The notes beneath the pieces were generated by a model. That model had not been told where the DNA came from and did not search any database. It worked only from the letters and a program-made list of their open reading frames with translations. 64,000 nucleotides of DNA from Firmicutes bacterium CAG:534 (GTDB taxonomy: Bacteria > Bacillota > Clostridia > Lachnospirales > Lachnospiraceae): contig FR894562.1 of assembly GCA_000436115.1 (NCBI GenBank), positions 170,242 to 234,241 of the forward strand, given 5' to 3'. Made by a program: the position numbers and the translations under genes. Shown here in pieces: positions 25,547-35,475 of the stretch; the stretch's first letter is position 1, and each line of letters opens with the position of its first letter.

Positions 25547-26582
25547 TTTTATCGATCTGTTAAAGGTTCTCAATAGATGCCGGATACATCGGAGGGAGCC
25601 TGAGTTTATAGATCATGTTCTGAATGCATATCGCAATCCTGATTATCTTCATCTGGAAACAAGAGGGGACGAATATGCAGGACAAACAATTTACCATGTA
25701 GATGAACAGGGAAACGGCGTTGGTTTTTTTGCGGAGCTTGGCGTAACTCTTATTAAATTGTATTTTGCAGATGAAAGAGGATTTGTCCCTTATGTATCCT
25801 GGGGGGAAAATTATCTGTATTATGAACCGGACGGAGTTGCGGGAGAGAAAAATGCATTTTTATACTATTTCGCTCCGGCTTCCCATGTGACCGGGATCGA
25901 GCATGCCAGACATGTGGTAAGATCGGAAATGCGTCATTATGAGCAGGTGAAGGCTTTGTTTGGGGCGGTCAGCTATGATGTGTCGGAAGAGTATATAGAT
26001 GCTATGGCACAGATACTTGAAAAATATATCCGTTACAATGACAGGACGCTTTCCTATCTTCAGAAGCAGCATCACGAGCTCCTTGGAGAGAAAAGAACGC
26101 TGGGCGTTCATTACCGGGGAACGGATTTCCGGAAGCAATATAATAACCATCCGGTTGCTGTAAAAATAGAGCAGGCCCTGGAGATGGCAGAAAAGACTTT
26201 GACCGAAGGGGGATATGAGCAGATCTTCCTTGCAACGGACGAAAACAGCGCCGTACAAAGCTTTAAAGAACGGTTTGGAGACCGGGTTAAGACGTATGCA
26301 GATACCTATCGGGATGAGGATGGGGATGATTCTATTGCATTCAGCAGCTCCGACCGAAGGATGCATAAGTATTTACTGGGACTTGAAGTCCTCAGGGATG
26401 AATACACGCTGACACAGTGTGATGGACTGGTATGCGGATATTCCAATGTAACCTTTATGGCAAGGATTATGAGGAGAGCATGGAATAAAAAAGAATTTGA
26501 TGATTATGTGCTGATCAATAATGGGATATATCATAATAACAACAATTTCTGGGAAAGCGGACATGGAAAACCCGGGAAGTAA
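25533..26582 (+). CDS. Fucosyltransferase-like glycosyltransferase (NodZ/O-FucT superfamily)
   Basis: 349 aa from TTG 25533, chosen for GGCGGAAGGAAG directly upstream; in-frame TTG codons at 25491 and 25506 are possible too. Canonical motif LGVHYRGTD (HYRGTD 193-198), NHP (205-207) and FLATDE (232-237), and C-terminal CDGLVCGYSNVTF. It has an N-terminal extension of about 45 residues compared with the copy at 13576. Likely GDP-fucose-type donor by family; acceptor unknown. Last gene before a 77-bp AT-rich gap. Confidence 0.78.
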   Translation: MEKISFIDLLKVLNRCRIHRREPEFIDHVLNAYRNPDYLHLETRGDEYAGQTIYHVDEQGNGVGFFAELGVTLIKLYFADERGFVPYVSWGENYLYYEPDGVAGEKNAFLYYFAPASHVTGIEHARHVVRSEMRHYEQVKALFGAVSYDVSEEYIDAMAQILEKYIRYNDRTLSYLQKQHHELLGEKRTLGVHYRGTDFRKQYNNHPVAVKIEQALEMAEKTLTEGGYEQIFLATDENSAVQSFKERFGDRVKTYADTYRDEDGDDSIAFSSSDRRMHKYLLGLEVLRDEYTLTQCDGLVCGYSNVTFMARIMRRAWNKKEFDDYVLINNGIYHNNNNFWESGHGKPGK

Positions 26583-26659
26583 GGTTGTGTTTTCCTATAT
26601 AATCATGTAAAATATAATAATTGGGAATTTGCAGATATAATGCAGAAATGGAGAGCAGT

Positions 26660-27757
26660 ATGAATGTACCTTTTGTTTCCTTTAGACCGTTAGAGGCAGA
26701 ATTGCATGATGAATTGGAGGCGGCATTTCACAGAGTGCTTGCAAGCAGCTGGTATATAGAGGGAGAAGAAGGAAAAAGCTTTGAAAAAGAATTTGCCGAG
26801 TATCTTCATGTGAACCATTGCATAGGATGCGGAAATGGGCTGGACGCGCTTTTTATTATTTTGAAAGCCTATGGAATAGGAAGCGGCGACGAGGTTTTGA
26901 TCCCATCTAATACATTTATTGCAACTGCCCTTGCAGTCAGCAGAACCGGTGCAATACCGGTTATGGTAGAGCCGGATCTGGAGACTTATCTTATTGATCC
27001 GGACAAAATAGAAGAAAAAATAACCCCAAAGACGAAAGCTGTGATTGCTGTCCACCTGTATGGACAGGCAGCTGATATGGATCCCATAAACGAAATTGCA
27101 AAGAAGCACGGTCTGAAAGTGATTGAGGATGCGGCTCAGGCGCATGGAGCTATGTATAAGGGGAAAAGGGCTGGAAGCCTGGGAGACGCGGCTGGCTTCA
27201 GCTTTTATCCGGGGAAAAATCTGGGAGCCCTGGGGGATGCCGGCTGTATTGCAACGAATGATGCAGAGCTGGAACAAAGGGCAAGAGCTTTGGTGAATTA
27301 TGGATCTGATTATAAATATCACCATATTTATCAGGGTTACAATACCAGGTTAGATGAAATTCAGGCGGCCTTTTTAAGAGCAAAGCTGAAAACCCTTGAC
27401 AAGGTAAATGAGGACCGCAGGAAAACTGCGGCAAAATATATGAGTGGAATCAAGAATCCTGCTATTGCGTTACCTGTGGTAAAAAGCTATGGGGAACCTG
27501 TTTGGCATATCTTTGCGGTCAGAACTGAAAAAAGGGATGAACTTTCCGCTTATCTAAAAGAAAAGGGGATCGGCGTTAATATTCATTATCCCATTGCGAT
27601 CCATGAGCAGAAAGCCTATGAGGATCTGGGGATACCAAGCGGATCCTTGCCGATCAGTGAGGAAATCAGCGCAACAGAGCTGAGTTTACCGATGTATTAT
27701 GGAATGAAAGCTGAGGCTGATTATGTGATAGAACAGCTTAACAACTGGAAGGCTTAG
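26660..27757 (+). CDS. fdtB: Sugar-nucleotide 3-aminotransferase, FdtB/QdtB-like (DegT/DnrJ/EryC1 family)
   Basis: 365 aa from ATG 26660, with GGAGAG upstream; an in-frame ATG at 26621 would add 13 residues but has a poor site. PLP-dependent: Lys186 in [16 protein letters not shown] forms the Schiff base, and D157 in EDAAQAHGA holds the pyridine ring. The sequence is close to FdtB/QdtB, which aminate the 3-keto group of dTDP-3-keto-6-deoxyhexose. FdtA-like (29730) and FdtC-like (33269) genes nearby complete the route to dTDP-Fuc3NAc or dTDP-Qui3NAc. RmlA and RmlB are not in the window. Confidence 0.85.
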   Translation: MNVPFVSFRPLEAELHDELEAAFHRVLASSWYIEGEEGKSFEKEFAEYLHVNHCIGCGNGLDALFIILKAYGIGSGDEVLIPSNTFIATALAVSRTGAIPVMVEPDLETYLIDPDKIEEKITPKTKAVIAVHLYGQAADMDPINEIAKKHGLKVIEDAAQAHGAMYKGKRAGSLGDAAGFSFYPGKNLGALGDAGCIATNDAELEQRARALVNYGSDYKYHHIYQGYNTRLDEIQAAFLRAKLKTLDKVNEDRRKTAAKYMSGIKNPAIALPVVKSYGEPVWHIFAVRTEKRDELSAYLKEKGIGVNIHYPIAIHEQKAYEDLGIPSGSLPISEEISATELSLPMYYGMKAEADYVIEQLNNWKA

Positions 27758-27765
27758 GGTAAAAA

Positions 27766-28755
27766 ATGTTCGAGAATACCAGACTATACCATGCAGCAGC
27801 ATTACTTTGGAGAAAAACCCTGTTAAAGTGGTTCCGGGCACTGAAAAAACGGAAAGAAGAAAAATACTGGTCAGAGCGCATGGTTCATAGAGGAAGGGAA
27901 AATAAGGATAAGACCTTTTATATTGTCAGAAGAAGAGACATGTACTGCGGCATATGTTCCCACATCCTGTCTGCCCTGGCACATATTGATGAAGAGACGG
28001 CAAAGGGAAGGATCCCTGTCGTAGATCTGCAGAATAGCTTTAACATTTACCTGACACCGGAGCAGGTTGGCAAGGTGAATGCATGGGAATATTATTTTAA
28101 GCAGCCTATGGGCTATTCGCTGGAAGACGTTAAAAAAAGCAAAAATGTGATCATCGGATCCTATCAAATACCGCTTATTTTCAGTTTTTGGAATGAAGAT
28201 ACGCTGGCAGGAAAGACGGGAGAGCTGCAGCATTGGCGGGAACTGGCGCAAAAGTATCTTGTGTTAAGCGACGACGCCAGAAAGAGTATTGAGGAAGCAA
28301 GGAGCAGATTGTTTGGAGAGGGAGAGAAGATCCTTGGTGTAAAGTGCAGAGGCACAGACTACACCAATGGAAAGCCCAAGGGACATCCGATCCAGCCAAC
28401 ACCTGCGCAGGCGCTTCAAAAGGCGGAAGAGATCTATCGTGAGCATCATTGCACAAAGGTTTTCCTGGCCACGGAAGATGAGGCTTTTTATACGGTTTTT
28501 AAAGAAAGATTCGGTGAGAACCTGATTGTAAATAAATCAGATTATGTGACCTATCAGGGTGGTTCTATGGGAGAAGAGGAATACAACCATAGTGCAGAGC
28601 GCAGAGAGGCGGGGATGGAATACCTGATCTCGACTTACCTGCTTTCGCAGTGCCAGTGCTTATGCGCCGGCTGCGTATCGGGAACAGCTGTGGCGCTTAT
28701 CCTGTCAAAGGGTTATGAATATTCGTATTTCTTTTGCCTTGGATTATATGACTAA
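27766..28755 (+). CDS. Fucosyltransferase-like glycosyltransferase, His-lacking variant (paralogue of 449)
   Basis: 329 aa. RGTD (195-198) is preceded by GVKC, so the usual His is Lys. PKGHPIQPTPAQ (204-215) is shared almost exactly with the gene at 449, as are KVNAWEYYFKQPMGYSLEDVKK and VFLATED. The N-terminal 50 residues are basic with a hydrophobic stretch (about 10-25), possibly a membrane-surface helix. The two proteins form a distinct subgroup against the HxRGTD copies at 13576 and 25533. Function by analogy: sugar transfer, fucose-type donor not proven. Confidence 0.75.
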   Translation: MFENTRLYHAAALLWRKTLLKWFRALKKRKEEKYWSERMVHRGRENKDKTFYIVRRRDMYCGICSHILSALAHIDEETAKGRIPVVDLQNSFNIYLTPEQVGKVNAWEYYFKQPMGYSLEDVKKSKNVIIGSYQIPLIFSFWNEDTLAGKTGELQHWRELAQKYLVLSDDARKSIEEARSRLFGEGEKILGVKCRGTDYTNGKPKGHPIQPTPAQALQKAEEIYREHHCTKVFLATEDEAFYTVFKERFGENLIVNKSDYVTYQGGSMGEEEYNHSAERREAGMEYLISTYLLSQCQCLCAGCVSGTAVALILSKGYEYSYFFCLGLYD

Positions 28756-28776
28756 GGAATAACAGTGAGGATCAAT

Positions 28777-29715
28777 ATGGAAGAAATCATGCTTAGCTTT
28801 TGTCTTGTGACATATAACCACGAAAAATATATATTGGAATGTCTGGAGAGCATTTTTAAACAGAAGGTCAATTTTAAAATGGAAATCCTGGTGGGAAACG
28901 ACTGTTCACAGGATGCCACAGCCCAGTTGATCAAAGACAACTATGGGGACAGGGTTAATTTAATTGACCGGAAAGAAAATCTTGGCCTTTGCAAAAATCT
29001 GTATGATCTCTTTTTGAGGGCAAAGGGAAGATATGTGTACATGTTTTCCGGGGACGATTATATAAAGGATGAGTATATGCTGCAAAAGCAGGTGGATTTT
29101 CTGGAGGAGCATCCGGAGTATTTCAGTGCGTCGGCAAGAAACCTGAATTATAATCAGGCAAAGGATTCCTTTAGTGAAAGCGGGATCGACTTTGGGGATT
29201 ATACGATCGTGGACTTTTTTATGGATGGGAAGATCCCCTGTATTTACGGGACCATGAGAAATGTTTTTGCAAAGGATCAGGCAAACAATTATTTCCTTCC
29301 CCTTGGAGCCAAAAATAATGAAGAGGTAAAGATGTGGCTTTATACGATGGATCAGGGAAAAAAATACATCTTTGAGGATTATATGACGGTGTACCGCTTT
29401 GTAAATCAAAAGGGAGCATCCAATTATTTTTCCAATATGACATACCTGAAGCTTTTTACGGATTACTATCAGGATATTCTGATGCTGGAGCCTGTTTATG
29501 GGAAAAAATATAATTTAAAACCGTACAAGCTGATCACAATGAACAAATACTGTAATCTGATGAGCGATAATATAAAGTCGTTTTTTACATTTATGCGGAC
29601 GTTGAAATTAGGAGATGCCATAAGTCTTATTGCATACAAATTATATCTTAAGACGCATCATTACCAGGTACCGGCAAAATGGTATACGGAAGAATACATT
29701 GTGAAACAGCACTGA
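28777..29715 (+). CDS. Glycosyltransferase family 2
   Basis: 312 aa from ATG 28777 (GAGG 6 bp upstream); a GTG at 28765 with AAGGA upstream would add four residues. N-terminus LSFCLVTYNHEKYILECLESI and LVGNDCSQDATAQLI define the GT-A fold of GT2, and MFSGDDYI holds the metal-binding acidic pair. No membrane helix. Such enzymes invert the anomeric centre when adding sugars to lipid-linked intermediates. It precedes the FdtA-like gene in one operon. Confidence 0.88.
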   Translation: MEEIMLSFCLVTYNHEKYILECLESIFKQKVNFKMEILVGNDCSQDATAQLIKDNYGDRVNLIDRKENLGLCKNLYDLFLRAKGRYVYMFSGDDYIKDEYMLQKQVDFLEEHPEYFSASARNLNYNQAKDSFSESGIDFGDYTIVDFFMDGKIPCIYGTMRNVFAKDQANNYFLPLGAKNNEEVKMWLYTMDQGKKYIFEDYMTVYRFVNQKGASNYFSNMTYLKLFTDYYQDILMLEPVYGKKYNLKPYKLITMNKYCNLMSDNIKSFFTFMRTLKLGDAISLIAYKLYLKTHHYQVPAKWYTEEYIVKQH

Positions 29716-29729
29716 AATGGAGAACGATT

Positions 29730-30134
29730 ATGGAAATAAAAATGATGCAGTTCCAGACGCATGGGGATGAAAGAGGAGCCCTGATCGCACTGGAAGAAAA
29801 TAAGAATATTCCTTTTGAGGTCAAGCGGGTTTATTTTATGTATGATACCAAGAAAGGAGTCCATCGCGGCTTTCATGCACACAAGACGCTGAGGCAGATA
29901 CTGTTTTGTCCCTGCGGAGCTTGCACGATTATGCTTGATTCCGGAAGCGAAAGGGCTTATGTCCGCCTGGATAAACCCACAGAGGGGCTGATCGTAGAGG
30001 CAAATACCTGGAGGGAAATGTACGATTTCACTGATGATGCGGTCCTTATGGTTCTTGCTTCGGATTATTATGATGAAAACGATTATATTCGGAACTATGA
30101 TGAATTTCTGAGACATGTGGGAAAAAAGGTATAA
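29730..30134 (+). CDS. fdtA: dTDP-4-oxo-6-deoxyhexose 3,4-ketoisomerase, FdtA/QdtA-like
   Basis: 134 aa from ATG 29730 with GGAG 8 bp upstream. Cupin fold: the N-terminal GDERGALIALEE and KGVHRGFHAHKTLRQ contain the catalytic histidines of FdtA/QdtA-type isomerases, and WREMYDFTDDAVLMVLAS follows. The enzyme moves the keto group from C4 to C3 of dTDP-4-keto-6-deoxyglucose, giving the substrate of the FdtB-like aminotransferase at 26660. FdtA and QdtA differ in C4 stereochemistry and cannot be separated here, so product Fuc3N or Qui3N is open. Confidence 0.9.
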   Translation: MEIKMMQFQTHGDERGALIALEENKNIPFEVKRVYFMYDTKKGVHRGFHAHKTLRQILFCPCGACTIMLDSGSERAYVRLDKPTEGLIVEANTWREMYDFTDDAVLMVLASDYYDENDYIRNYDEFLRHVGKKV

Positions 30135-30140
30135 AAGAAA

Positions 30141-31931
30141 ATGATACATGAACTGCAAAAAGTAAAGGATGCTTTTACAAAATTAAGTTATATTTTAACT
30201 TCACAGCAAAAGCGTTACAGTGTGCTTTTATTTGTGATGTCTATTTTCTCCGCATTGTTTGAAATGCTGGGTGTATCTGTTATTTTACCGCTGATGCAGG
30301 CATTTGTATCTCCTGATACGCTTGCGCAGGAGTCTTACATTGCACCATTTGTAAAGTTGTTTCATCTGGAAACCTCGGAACAGATCATAGTATGTGTCTG
30401 CATAGGAATTACAGTGATCTATCTTGTTAAAAATCTGTATAGTGTTATTTATGTCTGGGTTTCTACCAAATTTTCCAATAAAATCATGAGAGAGCTTTCT
30501 GTACGCATTTTAAGCGCCTACATGAAGCAGGGGTACAGCTTTTTTGTAAATAACAATTCGGCGCGTCTGCTTCGGGGGCTTGGGGCCGATGTGCAAAGTG
30601 TTTATACGATCATTACACAGGGGTTTGCTTTTATATCAAAGGCCCTGACAATCCTGTGCATCACGATCTTTATTATTGTCCAGACGCCTGTAATGGCGAT
30701 CTATCTGCTGATGCTGGTTGCGTTCTGTTTTTTGCTGACGCAGTTGATCTTCAGGAAGTCGATGCAGAAATATGGAAAAGTGGGAAGAGAATATGCCTTT
30801 AGAAGTAACCAGGCATCATTGGAAGCGATCCAGGGAAGCAAAGAGGTACTCGTCACCAACAGGCAGGATTACTTTATCAACGAGTATTTAAAATGTATCA
30901 TGGGTTCCAACAAAGCCAGCATACGTTTATCCATGGGATCTTCGGCACCGGCAAATATCATAGAGGCGATCTGTGTTGCTGGGCTTATGATCGCTGTAGC
31001 CATTCAGATCATATACACCAATAATTCCATGGAGCTTTTAGGCCAGATGGCAACGATTGCCGTGGCGGCATTTAGAATTCTGCCCTCCCTTGGAGCAATG
31101 CTGAGTTCTGTGAATGCCTTGGTATATCATGCGCCGGCGCTGGCGGCAGCGTATGATACGCTTTATATGGTAAAGGAGCTTGAGAAGGAAGGGAACAAGT
31201 ACGCCTCTTCTGCTGATGTACAGAAGAAATATACCTTCCAGCATGAAGTCCGTCTGGAACACATTACCTTTGCATATCCCAGATCAAAGGAGAAGGTGAT
31301 CGACAATCTTGATATGACCATCAGAAAGGGAACGTCTGTTGCTTTTATCGGAACGTCCGGTGCGGGAAAGACCACATTGTCAGATATTATCCTTGCGTTA
31401 CTAAAGCCTCAGTCAGGAGAAATTCTGATGGACGGCGTTAATATCAAGGAGGTTGGAGCACAGTGGCATAGGATTATAGGATATGTACCGCAGTCGATCT
31501 ATATGACAGATTCCACCATACGCAGAAATATAGCTTTCGGGATAGAAGAGAGTAAGATTGATGACTCCAAAATATGGAAAGCGCTTGAAATGGCTCAGCT
31601 AAAAGAATTTGTGGAGAAATTGCCTAATGGACTGGAAACCAGAGTTGGAGAATGGGGAGTACAGTTTTCGGGAGGACAAAGACAGAGGATTGCCATTGCA
31701 AGAGCTTTGTATGGAGAACCGGATATTCTGGTGCTGGATGAGGCAACGGCAGCTCTGGATACGGAAACGGAAACGGCAGTTATGGAAGCAATAGAAGCAT
31801 TACAGGGATACAAAACACTGATTATTGTGGCACACAGACTTACCACGATCAGAAAATGCGATGAGATTTATGAAATTTGTGGAGGCAAGGCGGTCCGCAA
31901 GGATAAGAAAGATATTTTCCCGGAAAATTAA
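30141..31931 (+). CDS. ABC transporter, PglK-like flippase (copy 2 of 3)
   Basis: 596 aa, one membrane domain and one ATPase domain in a single chain. TM1 contains FEMLGVSVILPL. Walker A GTSGAGKT (404-411), signature FSGGQRQR (509-516; Phe in place of Leu) and Walker B LVLDE (530-534). AAFRILPS (309-316) is shared with the other two copies. Expected to flip an undecaprenyl-linked oligosaccharide. Located 6 bp after the FdtA-like gene, so it may handle a glycan with the 3-amino sugar; that link is inference. Confidence 0.85.
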   Translation: MIHELQKVKDAFTKLSYILTSQQKRYSVLLFVMSIFSALFEMLGVSVILPLMQAFVSPDTLAQESYIAPFVKLFHLETSEQIIVCVCIGITVIYLVKNLYSVIYVWVSTKFSNKIMRELSVRILSAYMKQGYSFFVNNNSARLLRGLGADVQSVYTIITQGFAFISKALTILCITIFIIVQTPVMAIYLLMLVAFCFLLTQLIFRKSMQKYGKVGREYAFRSNQASLEAIQGSKEVLVTNRQDYFINEYLKCIMGSNKASIRLSMGSSAPANIIEAICVAGLMIAVAIQIIYTNNSMELLGQMATIAVAAFRILPSLGAMLSSVNALVYHAPALAAAYDTLYMVKELEKEGNKYASSADVQKKYTFQHEVRLEHITFAYPRSKEKVIDNLDMTIRKGTSVAFIGTSGAGKTTLSDIILALLKPQSGEILMDGVNIKEVGAQWHRIIGYVPQSIYMTDSTIRRNIAFGIEESKIDDSKIWKALEMAQLKEFVEKLPNGLETRVGEWGVQFSGGQRQRIAIARALYGEPDILVLDEATAALDTETETAVMEAIEALQGYKTLIIVAHRLTTIRKCDEIYEICGGKAVRKDKKDIFPEN

Positions 31932-31940
31932 GGGGGAGAA

Positions 31941-33272
31941 ATGTGGGTATTTATTAAGAAATGTGTGACATGGCTTTTGGGCTTTGTAAAGTGGAAAAAG
32001 GAGCAGTTAAAGCAGATCCTTAGAAAGCATATCCGTTGGTATGATGACAGAATCGTCATTGCAGATGCCCGCAATAAGCTTATGCTTGAACAACACAAAA
32101 AGTACAGGGATGTATGCGGCGTTATTGAGTATTGCGAACGAACCGGCCAGCCCGTCATGACGGTAAGGGAAAAGGGTATGGCTTATGTGAGCCGTCCGGA
32201 ATGTTTTGAGGGAGAAAAGGAAGCTGTTTTCGAATATCAGCATCCGAAGATTTACCTGGCAGAACTTTCTGATGCGGATGTATACGGATACAGTGAGCTT
32301 ATTACAAGCGGCGGCACAGCATTGTCTGACGCCTATATGTATGACTGTAAGCAGAAAAGGTATAATATCGGCGGCGGGAGTCTGGCAAAGCATCAAACGG
32401 GGAAATATATCCTTGCCACTTACAATGAGAGCGGGATTGTTATTGAGAAAGCTATTTCGCTGCTGGGCTGGAGACCTGATAATTATTATCACTTTACGCT
32501 GGAGATTATTTCAAGGCTTCCATTTGCGGATGAAATAGAGGAATACAGGAACTGGCCTGTTCTGATCGATGAATGCGTGATGCGGATCCCACAGCTCCGC
32601 GATCTGACAGAGGGGATGAATAAGCTGGGGCATCCTGTTATTGAAGTGAAGCCAAGACAGGCTGTGAGGGTAAAGAGGCTGCTATATATTTCCTATGATA
32701 TGTGGATGCCTCATAATTACAGGGCAGGGGCAAAGCAGTATCCCAGTGACTATTTGTTTTCAGCCAGTGTGACATCGAATATCAGGAAGTATCTGTTTGA
32801 AAAGTATCCCATACCGGAAAAGCCACAGAACCTGCGTATTTTTCTGTCCAGAAAAAAGTGCGGCAATCAGCGGCTTTTGAATGCAGATAAGGTAGAGGCT
32901 TTTTTTGCCGGAAAAGGCTTCACGATCATATATCCGGAAGAGCTTTCGCTTGCAGAAGAGGTTCAATTATTTCAGAATGCATGCCTGATCGTAGGGCCTA
33001 CCGGGGCGGCGCTTACCAACCTGATCTATTGCAGGGAAAACACAACCGTAGCGATCATTGCGCCGGAAAGCCACAGATCCTATTTCTTTTCCAACATTGC
33101 TTATCTTGTGAAGGTAAGATTTTTGTTTTTAGGTGCAAATATTGTAGAAAAGGGAATTGCAGAAAGCATGGATACCTTTGAACTGGATATGGAAAAATGT
33201 GAAAGATTTGTAAATTCTGACATTTGTAACGGCGCTTTACAACAGGCCGATCAGAAACGGGGAGAATTATGA
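31941..33272 (+). CDS. Glycosyltransferase family 61 (DUF563)
   Basis: 443 aa. Hallmarks of GT61: [14 protein letters not shown] (YYHF about 182-185), [22 protein letters not shown] and [14 protein letters not shown] near the C-terminus, where the usual HGAGLTN reads TGAALTN. GT61 includes xylosyl- and GlcNAc-transferases in eukaryotes and uncharacterised capsule enzymes in bacteria. An N-terminal amphipathic helix rich in Trp and Lys may bind the membrane. GGGGGAG upstream of ATG 31941. Overlaps the acetyltransferase gene by 4 bp. Confidence 0.85.
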   Translation: MWVFIKKCVTWLLGFVKWKKEQLKQILRKHIRWYDDRIVIADARNKLMLEQHKKYRDVCGVIEYCERTGQPVMTVREKGMAYVSRPECFEGEKEAVFEYQHPKIYLAELSDADVYGYSELITSGGTALSDAYMYDCKQKRYNIGGGSLAKHQTGKYILATYNESGIVIEKAISLLGWRPDNYYHFTLEIISRLPFADEIEEYRNWPVLIDECVMRIPQLRDLTEGMNKLGHPVIEVKPRQAVRVKRLLYISYDMWMPHNYRAGAKQYPSDYLFSASVTSNIRKYLFEKYPIPEKPQNLRIFLSRKKCGNQRLLNADKVEAFFAGKGFTIIYPEELSLAEEVQLFQNACLIVGPTGAALTNLIYCRENTTVAIIAPESHRSYFFSNIAYLVKVRFLFLGANIVEKGIAESMDTFELDMEKCERFVNSDICNGALQQADQKRGEL

Positions 33273-33700
33273 TACATGAACTGTCTGACGTTCAATCAGA
33301 ACATATAGGAGAAGGAACTAACATCTGGCAATACTGCGTGGTGCTTCCAGAAGCAAAAATAGGAAGTGACTGCAACATATGCAGTCACTGCTTTATTGAA
33401 AATGAAGTGCTGATCGGCGATAGGGTAACAATTAAGTGCGGCGTCCAGATATGGAATGGAATGAAGGTGGAGGATGACGTGTTTATCGGCCCGAATGTAA
33501 CGTTTTGCAACGACAGATATCCCAGATCAAAAAATAAAAATTTCTGTTTAGAAGGAATTTGGATCAAAAAAGGGGCGTCGATCGGAGCAAACGCCACCAT
33601 TTTGCCCGGAGTGATCATTGGTGAAAATGCGATGATCGGGGCAGGGGCGATTGTGACGAAAGATGTAGCCGACGGCGAGAAAGTGATTGGAAAGAATTGA
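33269..33700 (+). CDS. fdtC: Left-handed beta-helix N-acetyltransferase, FdtC/QdtC-like
   Basis: 143 aa composed of hexapeptide repeats (for example [23 protein letters not shown] and [22 protein letters not shown]) plus the usual [16 protein letters not shown] insertion. This is the pattern of trimeric acetyl-CoA enzymes that acetylate 3-amino sugars, as FdtC and QdtC do. With FdtA-like 29730 and FdtB-like 26660 it would give dTDP-3-acetamido-3,6-dideoxyhexose. Start ATG overlaps the GT61 stop. Confidence 0.85.
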   Translation: MIHELSDVQSEHIGEGTNIWQYCVVLPEAKIGSDCNICSHCFIENEVLIGDRVTIKCGVQIWNGMKVEDDVFIGPNVTFCNDRYPRSKNKNFCLEGIWIKKGASIGANATILPGVIIGENAMIGAGAIVTKDVADGEKVIGKN

Positions 33701-35475
33701 TGAACATAAATAAAGAAAAAAGAAATCAGATCATGCGCATACTTCTGTTTGTGTTTGTATTAGGATTTGTCTATCTGCTGATACGGAGGCTTCATTATAC
33801 GATCTCGCATTATGATGAAGTGTTTAACATCTATGTGAGCTATCTGACAGTGGGAATGGGGAAACGGCATTTAGTAGAAAACCCAATGATGATGTCTATG
33901 GGCAATCTGGCCAACCTTCCATTTCTTTCCCTGTATTATCACATAACAGGGGGAACAGAAGGGGTTGTGCTTTTTATCAGATATATGTATCTGGTAATGA
34001 ACCTTATTCTTTCAACTGTATTTTATATACTTTTTAAGCGGGCGCTGGGGAAAAAGGCATGCCTGCTTTTTTCGCTGATATTGATCAGCTATGCGCCGTT
34101 TTCCATTTACAGTATCTGGTATGACTCTGCAGCGCTGTTTTTCCTTCTTATGGGAGCGCTTCTGATTTCGGGGGCAGATCTGTCGGATCAAAAAGGAAAG
34201 GGAGCTGCTTTTAAGTATCTGGCCGGTATCTGTCATGCATGTATGGTATATGCCTACCCTACCATGGCGGCAGTCATTATAGTACTGATTGTTTATAAGA
34301 CAGTGTGTCTGATCAGAAAGAAAGTGAAGGTGAAGCAGTTTCTCATTTACTGGCTTCCGTATCTGCTTGGAGGTATGACGATAGCGGGCATTTTTGCCAT
34401 ATATGTTTTGAATGTGGGATGGGAAAATATTTTTCTGTTCCAGCATAAATCGGTTGATGATGCGCTAAGCGGCCGCACGCTGGATAAAATTTCCACAGCC
34501 GGAAAAGAGGCAGAAAAGGCAAGCGCCCTGGCACCGTTAATACTACAGCTGAAAAGTATTTTAGGGCAGATAGGAAGTATTCTGCTTTCTGCCTGGAATC
34601 AGCAGAAGCTGGCTTTGGCGGTATCGATTCCTCTTTTGGTACAATGGATAATCGGAAGGAAGAAAAAAGGAACGATCCGTATTTTATTATTATTTGAAAT
34701 TGTGGTCATGGCAGGAATCTGCCATACGGGTACAGGGCAGTGGGCAACGCAGACCATGTACGCATACTATTTTTTATGGACGCCTTTCCTGTATGCTTAT
34801 CTTGAAAAAGAGGAAAAGGAAAAATGGAGAGCGGTTATTGTGCTGCTTGTAATCATAGCTGTGACAGCAATGGGCGCAGTGGGATTTACAGCATATTATG
34901 GCGTGAAGGCATCCATGGGGCTCTATAGCGGTGCGGTCAGTACGTTTTTGCTTATGATCCTGGTGGCTAAGCAGGAAAAGACAGTAGAAATTCCCGTGCA
35001 TCTGATGCTGATCCTTGTACTGGCAGCGTGCAATCTTGCCATGCTTTACAGTAATGTGTATGAGGATGAAAAGGTATCTGAATGCAGCCACTTAATGGAA
35101 AAGGGAATTTATAAGGGAATATATGGTGAAGAAAAAGATATTATTTACGAAGAATTTCCGGCGCTTCTAGGAAGCCTTGAGCTTGGGGATGATGCAACGT
35201 TATATACCAATGAGTATATTTATATGGCGGCATACATGGAAGGAAAGCTTCTTTTCAATGGGGGAGATCCCTATGAGATCGAGGAGAGACTGGACAGGGG
35301 AGAAAGTCTGGAGGAAATATACAGCGCATATGCATGGACAGATGTGATCATTATGGATGAGGCAAAATATGCGGAATGTCAGCGCGTGGTCAACGAATTT
35401 TTTCCTGTCTATTATGATCTGGTGCATGAGGAAAATAATTTTCATATGTATGTAAAGAAGGAGAGCAGAGCGTAG
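33700..35475 (+). CDS. Polytopic membrane protein, GT-C-type glycosyltransferase-like
   Basis: 591 aa from ATG 33700 (TGATG overlap with the previous stop). About ten to twelve helices and a soluble C-terminal domain from about residue 460. After TM1 comes TISHYDEVFNIYVSYL, the acidic D-E loop of GT-C transferases. Its use of a polyprenyl-phosphate sugar at the outer face is inferred from the fold. Followed directly (0 bp) by a YfhO gene. No closer family recognised. Confidence 0.62.
   Translation: MNINKEKRNQIMRILLFVFVLGFVYLLIRRLHYTISHYDEVFNIYVSYLTVGMGKRHLVENPMMMSMGNLANLPFLSLYYHITGGTEGVVLFIRYMYLVMNLILSTVFYILFKRALGKKACLLFSLILISYAPFSIYSIWYDSAALFFLLMGALLISGADLSDQKGKGAAFKYLAGICHACMVYAYPTMAAVIIVLIVYKTVCLIRKKVKVKQFLIYWLPYLLGGMTIAGIFAIYVLNVGWENIFLFQHKSVDDALSGRTLDKISTAGKEAEKASALAPLILQLKSILGQIGSILLSAWNQQKLALAVSIPLLVQWIIGRKKKGTIRILLLFEIVVMAGICHTGTGQWATQTMYAYYFLWTPFLYAYLEKEEKEKWRAVIVLLVIIAVTAMGAVGFTAYYGVKASMGLYSGAVSTFLLMILVAKQEKTVEIPVHLMLILVLAACNLAMLYSNVYEDEKVSECSHLMEKGIYKGIYGEEKDIIYEEFPALLGSLELGDDATLYTNEYIYMAAYMEGKLLFNGGDPYEIEERLDRGESLEEIYSAYAWTDVIIMDEAKYAECQRVVNEFFPVYYDLVHEENNFHMYVKKESRA

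Noticed and set aside
26583..26659. Several TATAAT-like hexamers between the fucosyltransferase-like and FdtB-like genes (26598, 26613, 26636)
   Set aside because: None has a -35 at 16-18 bp better than three of six matches. The gap may hold a promoter, but I cannot support a specific one.
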